A stretch of 64,000 bases of DNA from Chthoniobacterales bacterium (GCA_035274845.1 DATENU010000009.1:310001-374000); one strand, 5' to 3'. Shown: positions 26,378 through 34,155, numbered from the stretch's first letter. Numbers and translations: made by a program. The notes: generated from the sequence alone by a model not told the origin.

Positions 26378-27655
26378 ATGCCGCAAGGCGGTCGATACAG
26401 GCGGTGGAGAGGTCTCTTCAGGCGATACTTCGCTGGGTTGGGACCGGGGCTAATCACGGGTGCGGCTGATGACGATCCTTCCTCCATTGGGACGTATTCG
26501 GTGGTGGGAGCCCAGCTCGGCACCTCTATTCTGTGGACTGCTTTTCTTACCTGGCCGCTGATTTCTGCCATCCAGATAACCTGCGTGCGGATTGGCCTGG
26601 TGACAGGCAAAGGCCTGGCCTCCGCTCTCGGCGAAAAATTTCCACGCCCAATCGTGGCGGCGGTTTCCCTGGGATTGCTGTTTGCAAACACGATCACCGT
26701 CGGCGCCGACCTCTCCGCCATGGCGGACGCAACGGAAATGCTCAGCGGCCTGAATTCGCATTACTGCGTAATCTTCTTCGGTGTGATCATCGCGCTCGGA
26801 ATGATTCTGTTTCGCTACCGCTACATCGCGAATGTCTTGAAGTGGTTCGCGCTAAGTCTTTTTGCTTATGTGCTGACCGCGTTCGTGCTCCATCCGAACT
26901 GGAATAACATCCTGCGCGAAACGTTTCTGCCGGTCTGGCCAACCGGGCACGATGCCTGGGCGGGGCTGGTCGCCATCTTCGGGGCCACGATTAGTCCCTC
27001 CGTATTTTTTTGGCAGGCTTCCCAGGATCCGGAAGAAAACAGCCACCTCGGTCCAGTCATGCGCTTCCACAAGCGACGGGTGAGAGCAAAACGAATTGGC
27101 CCTCGCAACCTCGGAGTAGCCGCCGGCACCGTGTTCTCGAATATTGCCATGTATTTCATTATCCTCACCACCGCGCTGACCCTGCACCGAAATGGCATCA
27201 CAAATATCGATACCTCGCGTGACGCCGCGGCGGTCCTCGCGCCGCTCGCCGGCCCGTTCGCGGCCACTTTATTCACGGTTGGAATTGTTGGCGTCGGGCT
27301 GGTCTCAATTCCCATTTTGATTACTTCCGCGGCCTATGCTCTGGCAGAGGCGTTTCGGTGGAAGGCCGGCCTAAATGAAACGTTCAAGGGAGCGCGGCCA
27401 TTTTACCTCGTGATCATCCTCTCGATTGTGACTGGCATTGCGCTCGACTTCGTGAATGTAAGTCCGATCAAAGCTCTTTATTGGGCCGCAATCGTCAGCG
27501 GCCTGCTCGCTCCGTTCCTCCTCATCGGCATTCTGCTCGTCGCATCGGATCGGAACGTCATGCGGCAGCAACCGAGTTCTCTCCTCTCGCGGATAGCCAT
27601 CGCAGCGACTGCGGCCGTCATGCTCGGAGCCGCGGCCGGCATGTTCGTCTTTTGA
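26378..27655 (+). CDS. Nramp-family divalent metal transporter (variant DPGN motif)
   Basis: This is a 425-residue polytopic transporter of about 11 membrane helices. The N-terminal FAGLGPGLITGAADDDPSSIGTYS aligns with Nramp TM1, where the classical DPGN metal-binding motif reads DPSS. The TM6 region reads GATISPSVFFWQASQD instead of the usual MPH-containing helix, so a different or broader metal (for example Mg or Mn) is likely. A cytoplasmic basic loop (RFHKRRVRAKRIG) precedes TM7. It is a known divergent clade of Nramp proteins rather than MntH proper. It follows the frameshifted exported protein by 35 bases with no visible element. Confidence 0.9.
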   Translation: MPQGGRYRRWRGLFRRYFAGLGPGLITGAADDDPSSIGTYSVVGAQLGTSILWTAFLTWPLISAIQITCVRIGLVTGKGLASALGEKFPRPIVAAVSLGLLFANTITVGADLSAMADATEMLSGLNSHYCVIFFGVIIALGMILFRYRYIANVLKWFALSLFAYVLTAFVLHPNWNNILRETFLPVWPTGHDAWAGLVAIFGATISPSVFFWQASQDPEENSHLGPVMRFHKRRVRAKRIGPRNLGVAAGTVFSNIAMYFIILTTALTLHRNGITNIDTSRDAAAVLAPLAGPFAATLFTVGIVGVGLVSIPILITSAAYALAEAFRWKAGLNETFKGARPFYLVIILSIVTGIALDFVNVSPIKALYWAAIVSGLLAPFLLIGILLVASDRNVMRQQPSSLLSRIAIAATAAVMLGAAAGMFVF

Positions 27656-27667
27656 TTGCGAACCCGG

Positions 27668-27735
27668 CCTCCAAAAAGGGCTGCCCGGCGCTCCCTCTCC
27701 CGGAGGAGGGAAAAACCATGCGTTTGCGCCGTGGC
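27668..27735 (+). promoter_or_regulatory. Recurrent leader element, copy 7
   Basis: CCTCCAAAAAGGGC, then 29-30 bases containing a strong inverted repeat (CCCTCTCCCGGAGGAGGG), AAAACC (27712-27717), exactly 7 bases, TGCGCCGTGGC (27725-27735). It starts 12 bases after the transporter stop and ends 31 bases before the PepSY-like gene. Confidence 0.65.
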
Positions 27736-27766
27736 AAGCTGCCCGCCGCTCGCCAATCCTCACTAC

Positions 27767-28093
27767 ATGAAAAAATTAATCGCAGTCCTATCGATCGCAG
27801 TAGTCGCGAGTCTCGCTTATCCCAGTCTCCTGTTCGCAGACGACCTCAGCAGCAAGGCAGTTCAGTTGTCCGATTTGCCCGCCGCGGTCCAGACAACAAT
27901 CAAAGACCAGGCCGGCACCGATCAGGTCATCAGGATCGAGAAGAAAATCGAGGAGAACGAAATCGTCTATGAAGCCACGGTAAAGAGAAGCGGTAAGGAA
28001 TGGGCCATCGATGTAAACGAGAACGGTGATTTCCTCAAATCGTACGAGGAGAGCAAAGAGGATGCGGCGGATGTTGATGACGAACAATCCTAA
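27767..28093 (+). CDS. Small exported PepSY-like protein
   Basis: This is a 108-residue protein with a signal peptide (ending SLLFADD). The mature part has the PepSY/BLIP-type layout: a short helix LSDLPAAVQTTIKDQAG followed by strands VIRIEKKIEENEIVYEATV and KEWAIDVNENGDFLKSYEE, then a strongly acidic tail. PepSY modules bind or inhibit peptidases and are common in secreted envelope proteins. Leader element copy 7 precedes it. Confidence 0.8.
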   Translation: MKKLIAVLSIAVVASLAYPSLLFADDLSSKAVQLSDLPAAVQTTIKDQAGTDQVIRIEKKIEENEIVYEATVKRSGKEWAIDVNENGDFLKSYEESKEDAADVDDEQS

Positions 28094-28098
28094 TCGCG

Positions 28099-28162
28099 AG
28101 GTGATATCGTCTGCCCTTTCGCTATCGTGCGAGCGGCGACGATATGCTCGCTTTCGTCACCT
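28099..28162 (+). other. Nested inverted repeat before the DUF1259 gene
   Basis: AGGTGA (28099-28104) pairs with TCACCT (28157-28162), and inside it ATATCGTC (28104-28111) pairs with GACGATAT (28138-28145), with a further small CGCT/AGCG stem between. The whole 76-base interval between the PepSY-like and DUF1259 genes is thus able to fold. It does not match the recurrent leader element. It could be an attenuator, an operator or a processing site. Confidence 0.5.
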
Positions 28163-28169
28163 TCATCCC

Positions 28170-29090
28170 ATGATCAAACAAAGTTTCATTGCGGCCGTAA
28201 TCCTCACCGCATCGCTTGGCGCTTCGTTGGCCGCCGACCTCGATACGGCGAAGATCGACAGTCTGACCGGCCTCAAAGGCAAGATGAGTGCGGCGGAAGG
28301 GGTCTACAAAGTCACGTTCCCGCGAGACGACGTGAAAATTTCGGTCGCTGGATGGCAAATGCCGCCTTTTATGGGTCTCGGCACTTGGGCTGCGTTCCAA
28401 GGTAGCGCTGAGAACGCGATGATGATGGGCGACACCGTGTTATTCGAGGACGAGGTCAATGCCGCAATGTCCGCAGCTCTCGAGAACGGGTTGAGCGTGA
28501 CCGCGCTGCATAATCATTTCTTCTTCGATCAGCCCAGGATTTTTTTCATGCACATCGAAGGCAAGGGCAGAGCGGAGCAGTTGGCCGCCGCGGTCAGGAA
28601 AGTTTACGACAGCGTCAAAGCAATTCGCCGGCTGACCCCCAAGCCAGGCGACAGCTTTGGTCGCCTGGTAAGCGATAAGGGATTCCTGCCGGAGAAAAAT
28701 TCGGTATCGGCTGGGCCGTTGAACGAGATTTTTGCCGTTCCCGGCGAAACCAAGGACGGAATGGTAAAGTTTACGATCGGTAAGAAGTCCAGAATGGACC
28801 AAATGGAGATTGGCAACACCATGGGTGTAAACACCTGGGCAGCCTTTGCGGGGAGTGATGATAGCGCGGTCGTCGATGGCGATTTTGCGATGACCGAAGA
28901 CGAATTGCAGCCTGTTCTGCAATCCCTCCGCAAATCAGGAATCAACATTGTCGCGATTCACAATCACATGACCCACGAATCCCCCCGCATTATGTTTCTG
29001 CATTTCTGGGGACGCGGCCCTGCCAGTGACCTCGCGAACGCGATCAAAACTGCACTCGAGCTAACCGAAACGGACCTTACCCGATCATAA
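28170..29090 (+). CDS. Exported DUF1259 protein
   Basis: This is a 306-residue exported protein: signal peptide (ending LAADL) plus two tandem DUF1259 repeats (about 30-160 and 170-300). Each repeat carries the paired LGTWAAFQGS / NTWAAFAGSDD strand and a VTALHNHFFFDQPRIFFMH or IVAIHNHMTHESPRIMFLH segment with conserved His-x-His. The internal duplication and duplicated HNH-like His clusters suggest two equivalent metal sites. The family (LpqO/LppY-like) has no established function that I can state. ATG 28170 gives the signal peptide directly. Confidence 0.88.
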   Translation: MIKQSFIAAVILTASLGASLAADLDTAKIDSLTGLKGKMSAAEGVYKVTFPRDDVKISVAGWQMPPFMGLGTWAAFQGSAENAMMMGDTVLFEDEVNAAMSAALENGLSVTALHNHFFFDQPRIFFMHIEGKGRAEQLAAAVRKVYDSVKAIRRLTPKPGDSFGRLVSDKGFLPEKNSVSAGPLNEIFAVPGETKDGMVKFTIGKKSRMDQMEIGNTMGVNTWAAFAGSDDSAVVDGDFAMTEDELQPVLQSLRKSGINIVAIHNHMTHESPRIMFLHFWGRGPASDLANAIKTALELTETDLTRS

Positions 29091-29149
29091 TAGTCCCAGC
29101 GCGGACGGCCACGAAGTGGATCGGGGGCCGGGCCGCTTTCGGTCAAAGC

Positions 29150-29392
29150 TCATCCCCGCTTCTGGGCGGCGTGCTTCCCCATTTTCTTCAAGAGCTCCAG
29201 CAATGTCAGGCGCTCGTTCTCGGAGATGAGACTCACGGCAGTTTCCATCGCGGCGGCGTGCTCCCGAAAGCCGCGGGTAATCAGGGCGCGCCCTTTCGCG
29301 GTCAGTTCAACCCGACGAACGCGACGATCCTTCGGATCATCCTTGCGCGAGACCAGACTTTTCCGCGGACAACGAGATCAACGAGCTCCTTA
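29150..29392 (-). pseudogene. MarR-family regulator remnant
   Basis: On the minus strand this encodes the C-terminal wing and dimerisation helix of a MarR regulator: LVSRKDDPKDRRVRRVEL, TAKGRALITRGFREH and SENERLTLLELLKKMG, ending at a stop at 29150-29152. Just upstream the frame is broken near 29358, beyond which another frame reads AYAAPPKELVDLVV, which could be the recognition-helix region. The N-terminus is absent, replaced by an unrelated remnant on the other strand. It is therefore a decayed gene. Confidence 0.7.
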
Positions 29393-29400
29393 GGGGGTGC

Positions 29401-29532
29401 GGCATAGGCGAGATCGGTCTGGCCGGCATCGCTGCGGCGATTGCGGCGGCGGTCCATCATGCGACGGGGGTTCGGCTGCGCGAATTGGCGGTCAGGACCG
29501 AAGATTTCCTGACGTCTTCGGTCTTGAGTTAA
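29401..29532 (+). pseudogene. Xanthine dehydrogenase/aldehyde oxidase large-subunit C-terminal remnant
   Basis: Only the last 43 codons of a molybdenum hydroxylase large subunit remain: GIGEIGLAGIAAAIAAAVHHATG followed by a VRLRELAVRTEDFL-type ending. This segment carries the Glu that acts as the base in the Mo active site of the family (in GIGEIG). No body of the gene is present upstream; the frame meets the MarR remnant at about 29395. This is a deletion or recombination junction. The stop is 29530-29532, right before leader element copy 8. Confidence 0.75.
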
Positions 29533-29542
29533 ATCGAATCTA

Positions 29543-29608
29543 CCTCAAAAGAGAGGCGGAGTAACCGCCCGTTCGCGAGACCCAAAAACCCTTCGGACGT
29601 GTTGTAGC
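29543..29608 (+). promoter_or_regulatory. Recurrent leader element, copy 8
   Basis: CCTCAAAAGAGAGG, 27-28 bases with an inverted repeat (GCGG...CCGC), AAAACC (29585-29590), exactly 7 bases, CGTGTTGTAGC (29598-29608). It lies 10 bases after the stop of the xanthine dehydrogenase remnant and 40 bases before the small membrane protein. Confidence 0.7.
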
Positions 29609-29648
29609 TACGCTGTCGGGGTACGCCCTAGGTTTGAGGTATCAACCA

Positions 29649-29918
29649 ATGAATACCTCGACTCGTCTTTTACTGGCAGCAGGTATCGAGGCTGCGGGAA
29701 TTCCGGCCTTACGCGCGGCCTTTGCCATCGCCTTCCTCGCTTTCGCGGCCGTCGGAATTTTCATCTTTAAGAAGCGACACGCGTTGTTCGATCGCGATCC
29801 CAATGTCTCAAATGACTTCAAGGGCGCAAGAGAGACACGGATGGGAAACGTTCTTTTTGTCTGGGCAGCGCTGTCGATCGTCTTGCTCTACATCTTTATC
29901 GACGTCTGGGTGACATAA
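29649..29918 (+). CDS. Small membrane protein with two transmembrane segments
   Basis: This is an 89-residue membrane protein: a first hydrophobic helix (about 20-42, AFAIAFLAFAAVGIFIF), a charged loop (KKRHALFDRDPNVSNDFKGARETRMG), and a second helix (about 66-86, VLFVWAALSIVLLYIF). Both ends would be outside or both inside. No family recognised. It stands between leader element copy 8 and the oxalate decarboxylase gene (24 bases downstream), so it may share a transcript with the oxalate module and could be an accessory membrane factor. Confidence 0.75.
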   Translation: MNTSTRLLLAAGIEAAGIPALRAAFAIAFLAFAAVGIFIFKKRHALFDRDPNVSNDFKGARETRMGNVLFVWAALSIVLLYIFIDVWVT

Positions 29919-29942
29919 CCGGAATTAAAAGAGGATATAGCT

Positions 29943-31142
29943 ATGCGTTACTTCAATCGCCGGAACTTTCTCGGCACAATGGCGGTAACCGCTGCCAGCT
30001 TCGGTGCCTTAAAGGTGGCGGGAGCGGACCGGCGCGACCCTGGCCCGGCTAATGGAACCCTGGACGGGCAAAACCCGGATTCTACCTGGCCTCCGAGCAC
30101 GGACTCGAAGAGCCTGGTGCAAAACTTCAAGTATCCATTCTCCTTTGCGAACAAGCGCGTGTACGAAGGCGGATGGTCCCGGGAAGTAACTGTCAGGGAG
30201 CTGCCAGTCTCAAAGTCGTTGGCGGGCGTGAACATGCGGCTTACTGCCGGAGGCGTTCGGGAGCTGCATTGGCACACATCCGCCGAGTGGGCCATCATCC
30301 TTTACGGGACGGCACGGATTACGGCAATCGATGCGGAGGGCAAAAGTTTTGTTGCCGACGTTAAGAAAAACGATCTTTGGTTTTTCCCCAGCGGCATCCC
30401 GCATTCGATTCAGGGTCTCAGTCCGGACGGTTGCGAATTCATGCTCGTCTTCGACGACGGCGATTTTTCGGAGTCAGAAACGGTGCTGCTAAGCGACGCC
30501 ATGGCCCACCTGGCGCCCGAAGTGTTGTCAAAAAATTTCGGCATTAGCGAACGAGCTTTTGGAAATGTTCCGAAGCAGGAGTTGTTCATTTTCCAAACGG
30601 ACGTCCCAGGTGGACTGGAGAAAGACCAAGAAGCAGCGGCGGGAGCGCTGGGAAAATCACCGAAGGATTTTGCTTTTCGCACGATGGACATTCCGGCGAC
30701 GAGGCAAACGAAAAGCGGCGAGGTGCGAATTGTCGATTCGAGTAACTTCAAGGCTTCAACCACGGCGATGGCGATGGTCACCGTTCATCCGGGCGGGATG
30801 CGGGAACTCCATTGGCATCCGAACGCCGACGAGTGGCAGTACTTTATCGCCGGAAAAGGACGAATGACGGTAGTGGCGACGGGCAACAAAGCTCGGACGA
30901 TGGACTTTCAGGAGGGAGACGTCGGCTATGTGCAGAAAACTCTGCTGCATTACGTCGAGAACACGGGAGACACAGACCTGGTGTTCCTCGAGATGTTCAA
31001 GGCCGATCGCTACCAGGAGTTTTCGTTCTCGGAATGGCTCGCGCACACGCCACCGGAACTAGTGAGGGCGCACCTGAAGATCGATCAGGTGACGTTCGAT
31101 GCGATCCCAAAAAACGGCGGTGCGGTCATGCCGATAGCCTAG
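29943..31142 (+). CDS. oxdC: Exported bicupin oxalate decarboxylase
   Basis: This is a 399-residue Mn enzyme converting oxalate to formate and CO2. A twin-arginine signal (NRRNFLGTMAVTAASF) exports it folded. Both cupin halves retain the metal ligands: ELHWHTSAEWAIILYG in the first (His, His, Glu) with the later His in GIPHSIQG, and ELHWHPNADEWQYFIAGKG in the second with the His of LLHYVENTG. The lid segment between the cupins, which decides decarboxylase against oxidase chemistry, is not resolvable by eye, so oxalate oxidase remains an alternative. GAGG lies 8 bases before the ATG. The next gene is an oxalate/formate-type antiporter, which supports the assignment strongly. Confidence 0.92.
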   Translation: MRYFNRRNFLGTMAVTAASFGALKVAGADRRDPGPANGTLDGQNPDSTWPPSTDSKSLVQNFKYPFSFANKRVYEGGWSREVTVRELPVSKSLAGVNMRLTAGGVRELHWHTSAEWAIILYGTARITAIDAEGKSFVADVKKNDLWFFPSGIPHSIQGLSPDGCEFMLVFDDGDFSESETVLLSDAMAHLAPEVLSKNFGISERAFGNVPKQELFIFQTDVPGGLEKDQEAAAGALGKSPKDFAFRTMDIPATRQTKSGEVRIVDSSNFKASTTAMAMVTVHPGGMRELHWHPNADEWQYFIAGKGRMTVVATGNKARTMDFQEGDVGYVQKTLLHYVENTGDTDLVFLEMFKADRYQEFSFSEWLAHTPPELVRAHLKIDQVTFDAIPKNGGAVMPIA

Positions 31143-31149
31143 GACTGTC

Positions 31150-32601
31150 ATGGACGCGAGTAATTCAATATCCGGTCATTCCATTGCGTTCCGCGAGCCA
31201 CTGCCGTCGGTGGCACCTAACGCCAGGTTTTTTGATCGAGAGCGAACCGTCGCCGATCCCGGCTTTAACCGGTGGCTGGTTCCTCCAGCCGCACTAGCCG
31301 TGCATCTTTCCATCGGGCAAGTCTATGCGTTTAGCGTCTTCAAACTACCGCTCACGAAAATCCTGGGCGTCACTAATTCCGCCCCGGGCGACTGGACGCA
31401 GCCGCAACTGGCGTGGATTTTTAGTCTCGCGATATGTTTCCTCGGTCTTTCCGCCGCGGTGTTTGGTCGTTGGGTCGAGCGTGTCGGTCCACGAAAGACA
31501 ATGGCTGCCGCGGCACTCTGTTTCGGAGGTGGGTTAATAGCTGCCGCAGTTGGGGTCTGGTTACATCAACTTTGGATCGTCTACCTTGGCTATGGCGTGC
31601 TTGGCGGTTGCGGGTTGGGACTCGGCTACATATCGCCGGTCTCAACTCTGGTGAAATGGTTTCCCGATCGTCCCGGCATGGCAACCGGCATGGCTATCAT
31701 GGGGTTTGGCGGCGGCGCCTTTATCGGATCTAATCTGAGTCTGTTACTCATGGATCACTTCAAGTCGGCGACAACCACGGGTGTCGCGCAGGCATTCGGC
31801 GCGCTAGGCCTGATTTATTTTTGCTACATGATGTTTGGGTCGTTCATCGTGCGCGTTCCGGCGAAAGATTGGAAGCCGGCCGGATATCATGCGCCCGACC
31901 ATTCGCAAGGTCTGGTTACGTCCGCGAATGTCGCGCTCGATCAGGCCTGGCGCACTCCGCAGTTCTGGCTGCTCTGGGTTGTGCTTTGCTTCAACGTCAC
32001 CGCTGGCATCGGCATTCTCGAGCAGGCTTCGCCCATGATTCAGGAAATGTTCGGCAATGTTACCGCTGCGGCGGCGGGCGGATTCGTCGCATTACTCAGC
32101 CTGTTTAATATGGGTGGTCGATTTGTCTGGTCGTCCTTGAGTGATTACACCGGGCGGAAAGTCGTTTACGCCATCTACCTATTGTTAGGAGCGCTCCTTT
32201 ACGGGCTGATCCATTTCGCAGGTTACAGCGGCAATATCATTTTGTTCGTCGCGATATGCGCCGTCATCGTCAGTATGTACGGTGGCGGATTTGCGACCGC
32301 GCCAGCATACTTGAGAGACTTGTTCGGGACGATGCAGGTCGGAGCGATTCATGGCCGCTTGCTGACGGCCTGGTCTGTCGCAGGAGTCCTGGGACCGGTG
32401 CTGGTGAATTACATTCGTGAATATTTGCAGAGGCAAGGCGCAAGCGGAGCCCAACTTTATGCTCCGACCATGTACCTAATGGCGGGATTGCTCGTCATTG
32501 GATTGATCTGCAATCTTTCGGTTCGCCCGGTCGACGAGCGGTTTCATTTTCAGGAGAAGAATCATGCAACCCTGGATCAAATCAGTTTATCCCATGGATA
32601 A
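31150..32601 (+). CDS. MFS oxalate/formate antiporter family (OFA) transporter
   Basis: This is a 483-residue 12-helix MFS transporter. The first 50 residues are hydrophilic, then LAVHLSIGQVYAFSVFK opens TM1. Family landmarks are the loop GRWVERVGPRKTMAAAAL, YGVLGGCGLGLGYISPVSTLVKWFPDRPGMATG and, in the second half, NMGGRFVWSSLSDYTGRK. OFA proteins exchange oxalate for formate, so with the decarboxylase upstream (7-base gap) the pair can take up oxalate and expel the product formate, generating ion-motive force if decarboxylation were internal; here the decarboxylase is exported. A 51-residue partner overlaps its 3' end. Confidence 0.92.
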   Translation: MDASNSISGHSIAFREPLPSVAPNARFFDRERTVADPGFNRWLVPPAALAVHLSIGQVYAFSVFKLPLTKILGVTNSAPGDWTQPQLAWIFSLAICFLGLSAAVFGRWVERVGPRKTMAAAALCFGGGLIAAAVGVWLHQLWIVYLGYGVLGGCGLGLGYISPVSTLVKWFPDRPGMATGMAIMGFGGGAFIGSNLSLLLMDHFKSATTTGVAQAFGALGLIYFCYMMFGSFIVRVPAKDWKPAGYHAPDHSQGLVTSANVALDQAWRTPQFWLLWVVLCFNVTAGIGILEQASPMIQEMFGNVTAAAAGGFVALLSLFNMGGRFVWSSLSDYTGRKVVYAIYLLLGALLYGLIHFAGYSGNIILFVAICAVIVSMYGGGFATAPAYLRDLFGTMQVGAIHGRLLTAWSVAGVLGPVLVNYIREYLQRQGASGAQLYAPTMYLMAGLLVIGLICNLSVRPVDERFHFQEKNHATLDQISLSHG

Positions 32602-32719
32602 AGAGGCCGAGTCGCCTGGTAACGCTCTCCACCTTTTCATCTCCTGGTTGGTAGTCGGGATCCCGCTCGTTTGGGGTGTCTGGACCACGCTTTTGAAACT
32701 GCCGGCGCTTTTCGGATAG
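32564..32719 (+). CDS. MFS transporter small subunit
   Basis: This is a 51-residue single-helix membrane protein overlapping the end of the antiporter gene by 38 bases in another frame. AGGAG lies 6 bases before the ATG at 32564. The helix reads LHLFISWLVVGIPLVWGVWTTLLK, with a short acidic N-terminus (MDKEAESPG). A small subunit of this pattern accompanies OFA-type MFS carriers in many bacteria. Overlap and ribosome site make expression with the antiporter nearly certain. It is too short for routine gene finding and easy to miss. Confidence 0.8.
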   Translation: MQPWIKSVYPMDKEAESPGNALHLFISWLVVGIPLVWGVWTTLLKLPALFG

Positions 32720-32732
32720 CGCAAAGGCCTTC

Positions 32733-32798
32733 CCTCGAACGAGGGGGTGACAAGTCGTCCTCCAGAAAGAGTTCAGAACCCTTCGCGTGCGCAGTCGC
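32733..32798 (+). promoter_or_regulatory. Recurrent leader element, copy 9
   Basis: CCTCGAACGAGGGG, exactly 28 bases, AGAACC (32775-32780), exactly 7 bases, TGCGCAGTCGC (32788-32798). It starts 13 bases after the small-subunit stop and ends 30 bases before the start at 32829. Confidence 0.7.
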
Positions 32799-32828
32799 GA
32801 ACGCTGAGGGCAATCGCAAACTTGTGAT

Positions 32829-33176
32829 ATGAAAACGCGACCTCTCCAAGATTCACAGGGTCTGGCGTCACCTCCGAACTGGGTTCGAGCTGTGAAGGCG
32901 GATAATCAAAGCATTCGCCGCCTCGCCATGCGCACCCCTTACAGCAAAGTGCGCAAGCTGTTCGCGATTGTAAGAGCTTCGAAAACAAGTCGCGCTCGAC
33001 GGGTCATCATTTTCGACAACCATCCAGAGACGCTGGCCTACCTTTTCCCTCCGGAGCTCGATCAGGAAGCTGCTCCTGGTTCGCTCGCTTCGCTGTCCAC
33101 CTGGCAATTCGCATCCCTCCTGATCTCGATCTGCGTGCTAATCACCGTCTTGTCGTGGTTGCTTTTCTTTCACTGA
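32829..33176 (+). CDS. C-terminally anchored small membrane protein
   Basis: This is a 115-residue protein: a hydrophilic, basic N-terminal region (about 1-85, with RRLAMRTPYSKVRKLF and RARRVIIFDNHPETLAYLF) and one C-terminal helix (about 92-113, FASLLISICVLITVLSWLLFF). A tail anchor would hold the basic region in the cytoplasm. The RRVIIFDNHPETL segment looks like the first strand of a receiver-type fold but the rest is missing. The family is not recognised. Leader element copy 9 precedes it and copy 10 begins 5 bases after its stop. Confidence 0.75.
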   Translation: MKTRPLQDSQGLASPPNWVRAVKADNQSIRRLAMRTPYSKVRKLFAIVRASKTSRARRVIIFDNHPETLAYLFPPELDQEAAPGSLASLSTWQFASLLISICVLITVLSWLLFFH

Positions 33177-33181
33177 GATCA

Positions 33182-33222
33182 TCCAAAAGAGGGAAGGCAA
33201 AATCCTGCTGAAGCGCGTTGGC
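33182..33222 (+). promoter_or_regulatory. Recurrent leader element, copy 10 (short form lacking the 28-base block)
   Basis: ATCCAAAAGAGGGA is followed after only 4 bases by AAAATC (33199-33204), then 7-8 bases and GCGCGTTGGC. The 28-base middle present in the other copies is missing, which makes this copy a natural deletion variant. It ends about 31 bases before the peptidoglycan-binding protein at 33254. Confidence 0.6.
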
Positions 33223-33253
33223 AACACCTGCTCTGCGAACGGAATTTCGTTTC

Positions 33254-34153
33254 ATGAATGCAAGGACAATTACTAGCCTGGTAGCTGGTGCCGCGTTGTT
33301 CGCGCTGGCGCCGGCACTTTGGGCGGCTGGTGACGGCGGCTTCCGAGGGAGAGGCCAGAACTTCGGAGGACGCGGGCGTGGATTCGGAGGCGGCGCACCG
33401 CGATTTAGCGCGCCGGGCCGTAACTTTGCGGCTGCGCCTCGAATTCGGCCCCAAACATTGGGAGGTTTTCATCGGCCTGGCATCGGGGGAGTGATGGGAA
33501 ACCGGCCCATCGTCCCAAATATCGCGCGCCAGCAGCAGCGCAATTTTAGCAGTAATGCGCCCCGATCGCGCCCGATTACGCCCTCGAACGTGCCGGGCGT
33601 CCAACCACGCCAAGGACCGTCCGGCTCGCAGCCGCAACAGCAGGCAACCGCCAGACAGAACGGAGCACGAACTTTCACAGGCCATATTTCCGAGCGCCAC
33701 GATAGCAACTGGCATAATGACTGGGACCGCAGGCGTCCACACTTTGATCGAGGTCGCGGGCGTTTCTTCGTGTTTGTTAACGGATCCTGGGGCGGACTCG
33801 ATGCCGGGGTGTTTCCGTGGGACTACTATCCATATGACGCCTACGACTACTATCCTTACGACTACGCCGTAGATGGCTTGGAGAACGCTCCCCCGGATTA
33901 CGCCGTTGGTAGCGTGGACAATGTTCCAACGGATGATCACGCTCCACCCCAGCCTGATGTGACGGTCTCCAGCGTTCAGACGCAACTAACGCAATTGGGT
34001 TACTATAATGGACCGGTCGATGGCTTGTTTGGGCCTACCACGCGGGATGCCGTTGCTCGTTACCAGACCGATCAGAATCTCGAAGTCACTGGTAGCCTTT
34101 CGCCCGAAACCCTGCAATCGCTTAAAGTGCCAGGGAAAACCGATTCGAACTGA
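33254..34153 (+). CDS. Exported Gly/Arg-rich, Tyr/Asp-rich peptidoglycan-binding protein
   Basis: This is a 299-residue exported protein. The order is signal peptide (ending LWAAG), a Gly/Arg/Phe-rich disordered region (FRGRGQNFGGRGRGFGGG), a Gln/Pro linker, a NWHNDWDRRRPHF segment with WGGLDAGVFPWDYYPYD, a Tyr/Asp repeat (YDYYPYDY), and a C-terminal PG_binding_1 domain (about 235-295, LTQLGYYNGPVDGLFG, TRDAVARYQ, TGSLSPETL). The Tyr-Asp-Pro repeat and the Arg/Gly tract could phase-separate or bind metal. It is a close architectural paralogue of the protein at 35871, and both sit behind leader elements. It is probably a wall-attached surface protein. Confidence 0.85.
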   Translation: MNARTITSLVAGAALFALAPALWAAGDGGFRGRGQNFGGRGRGFGGGAPRFSAPGRNFAAAPRIRPQTLGGFHRPGIGGVMGNRPIVPNIARQQQRNFSSNAPRSRPITPSNVPGVQPRQGPSGSQPQQQATARQNGARTFTGHISERHDSNWHNDWDRRRPHFDRGRGRFFVFVNGSWGGLDAGVFPWDYYPYDAYDYYPYDYAVDGLENAPPDYAVGSVDNVPTDDHAPPQPDVTVSSVQTQLTQLGYYNGPVDGLFGPTTRDAVARYQTDQNLEVTGSLSPETLQSLKVPGKTDSN

Positions 34154-34155
34154 AG

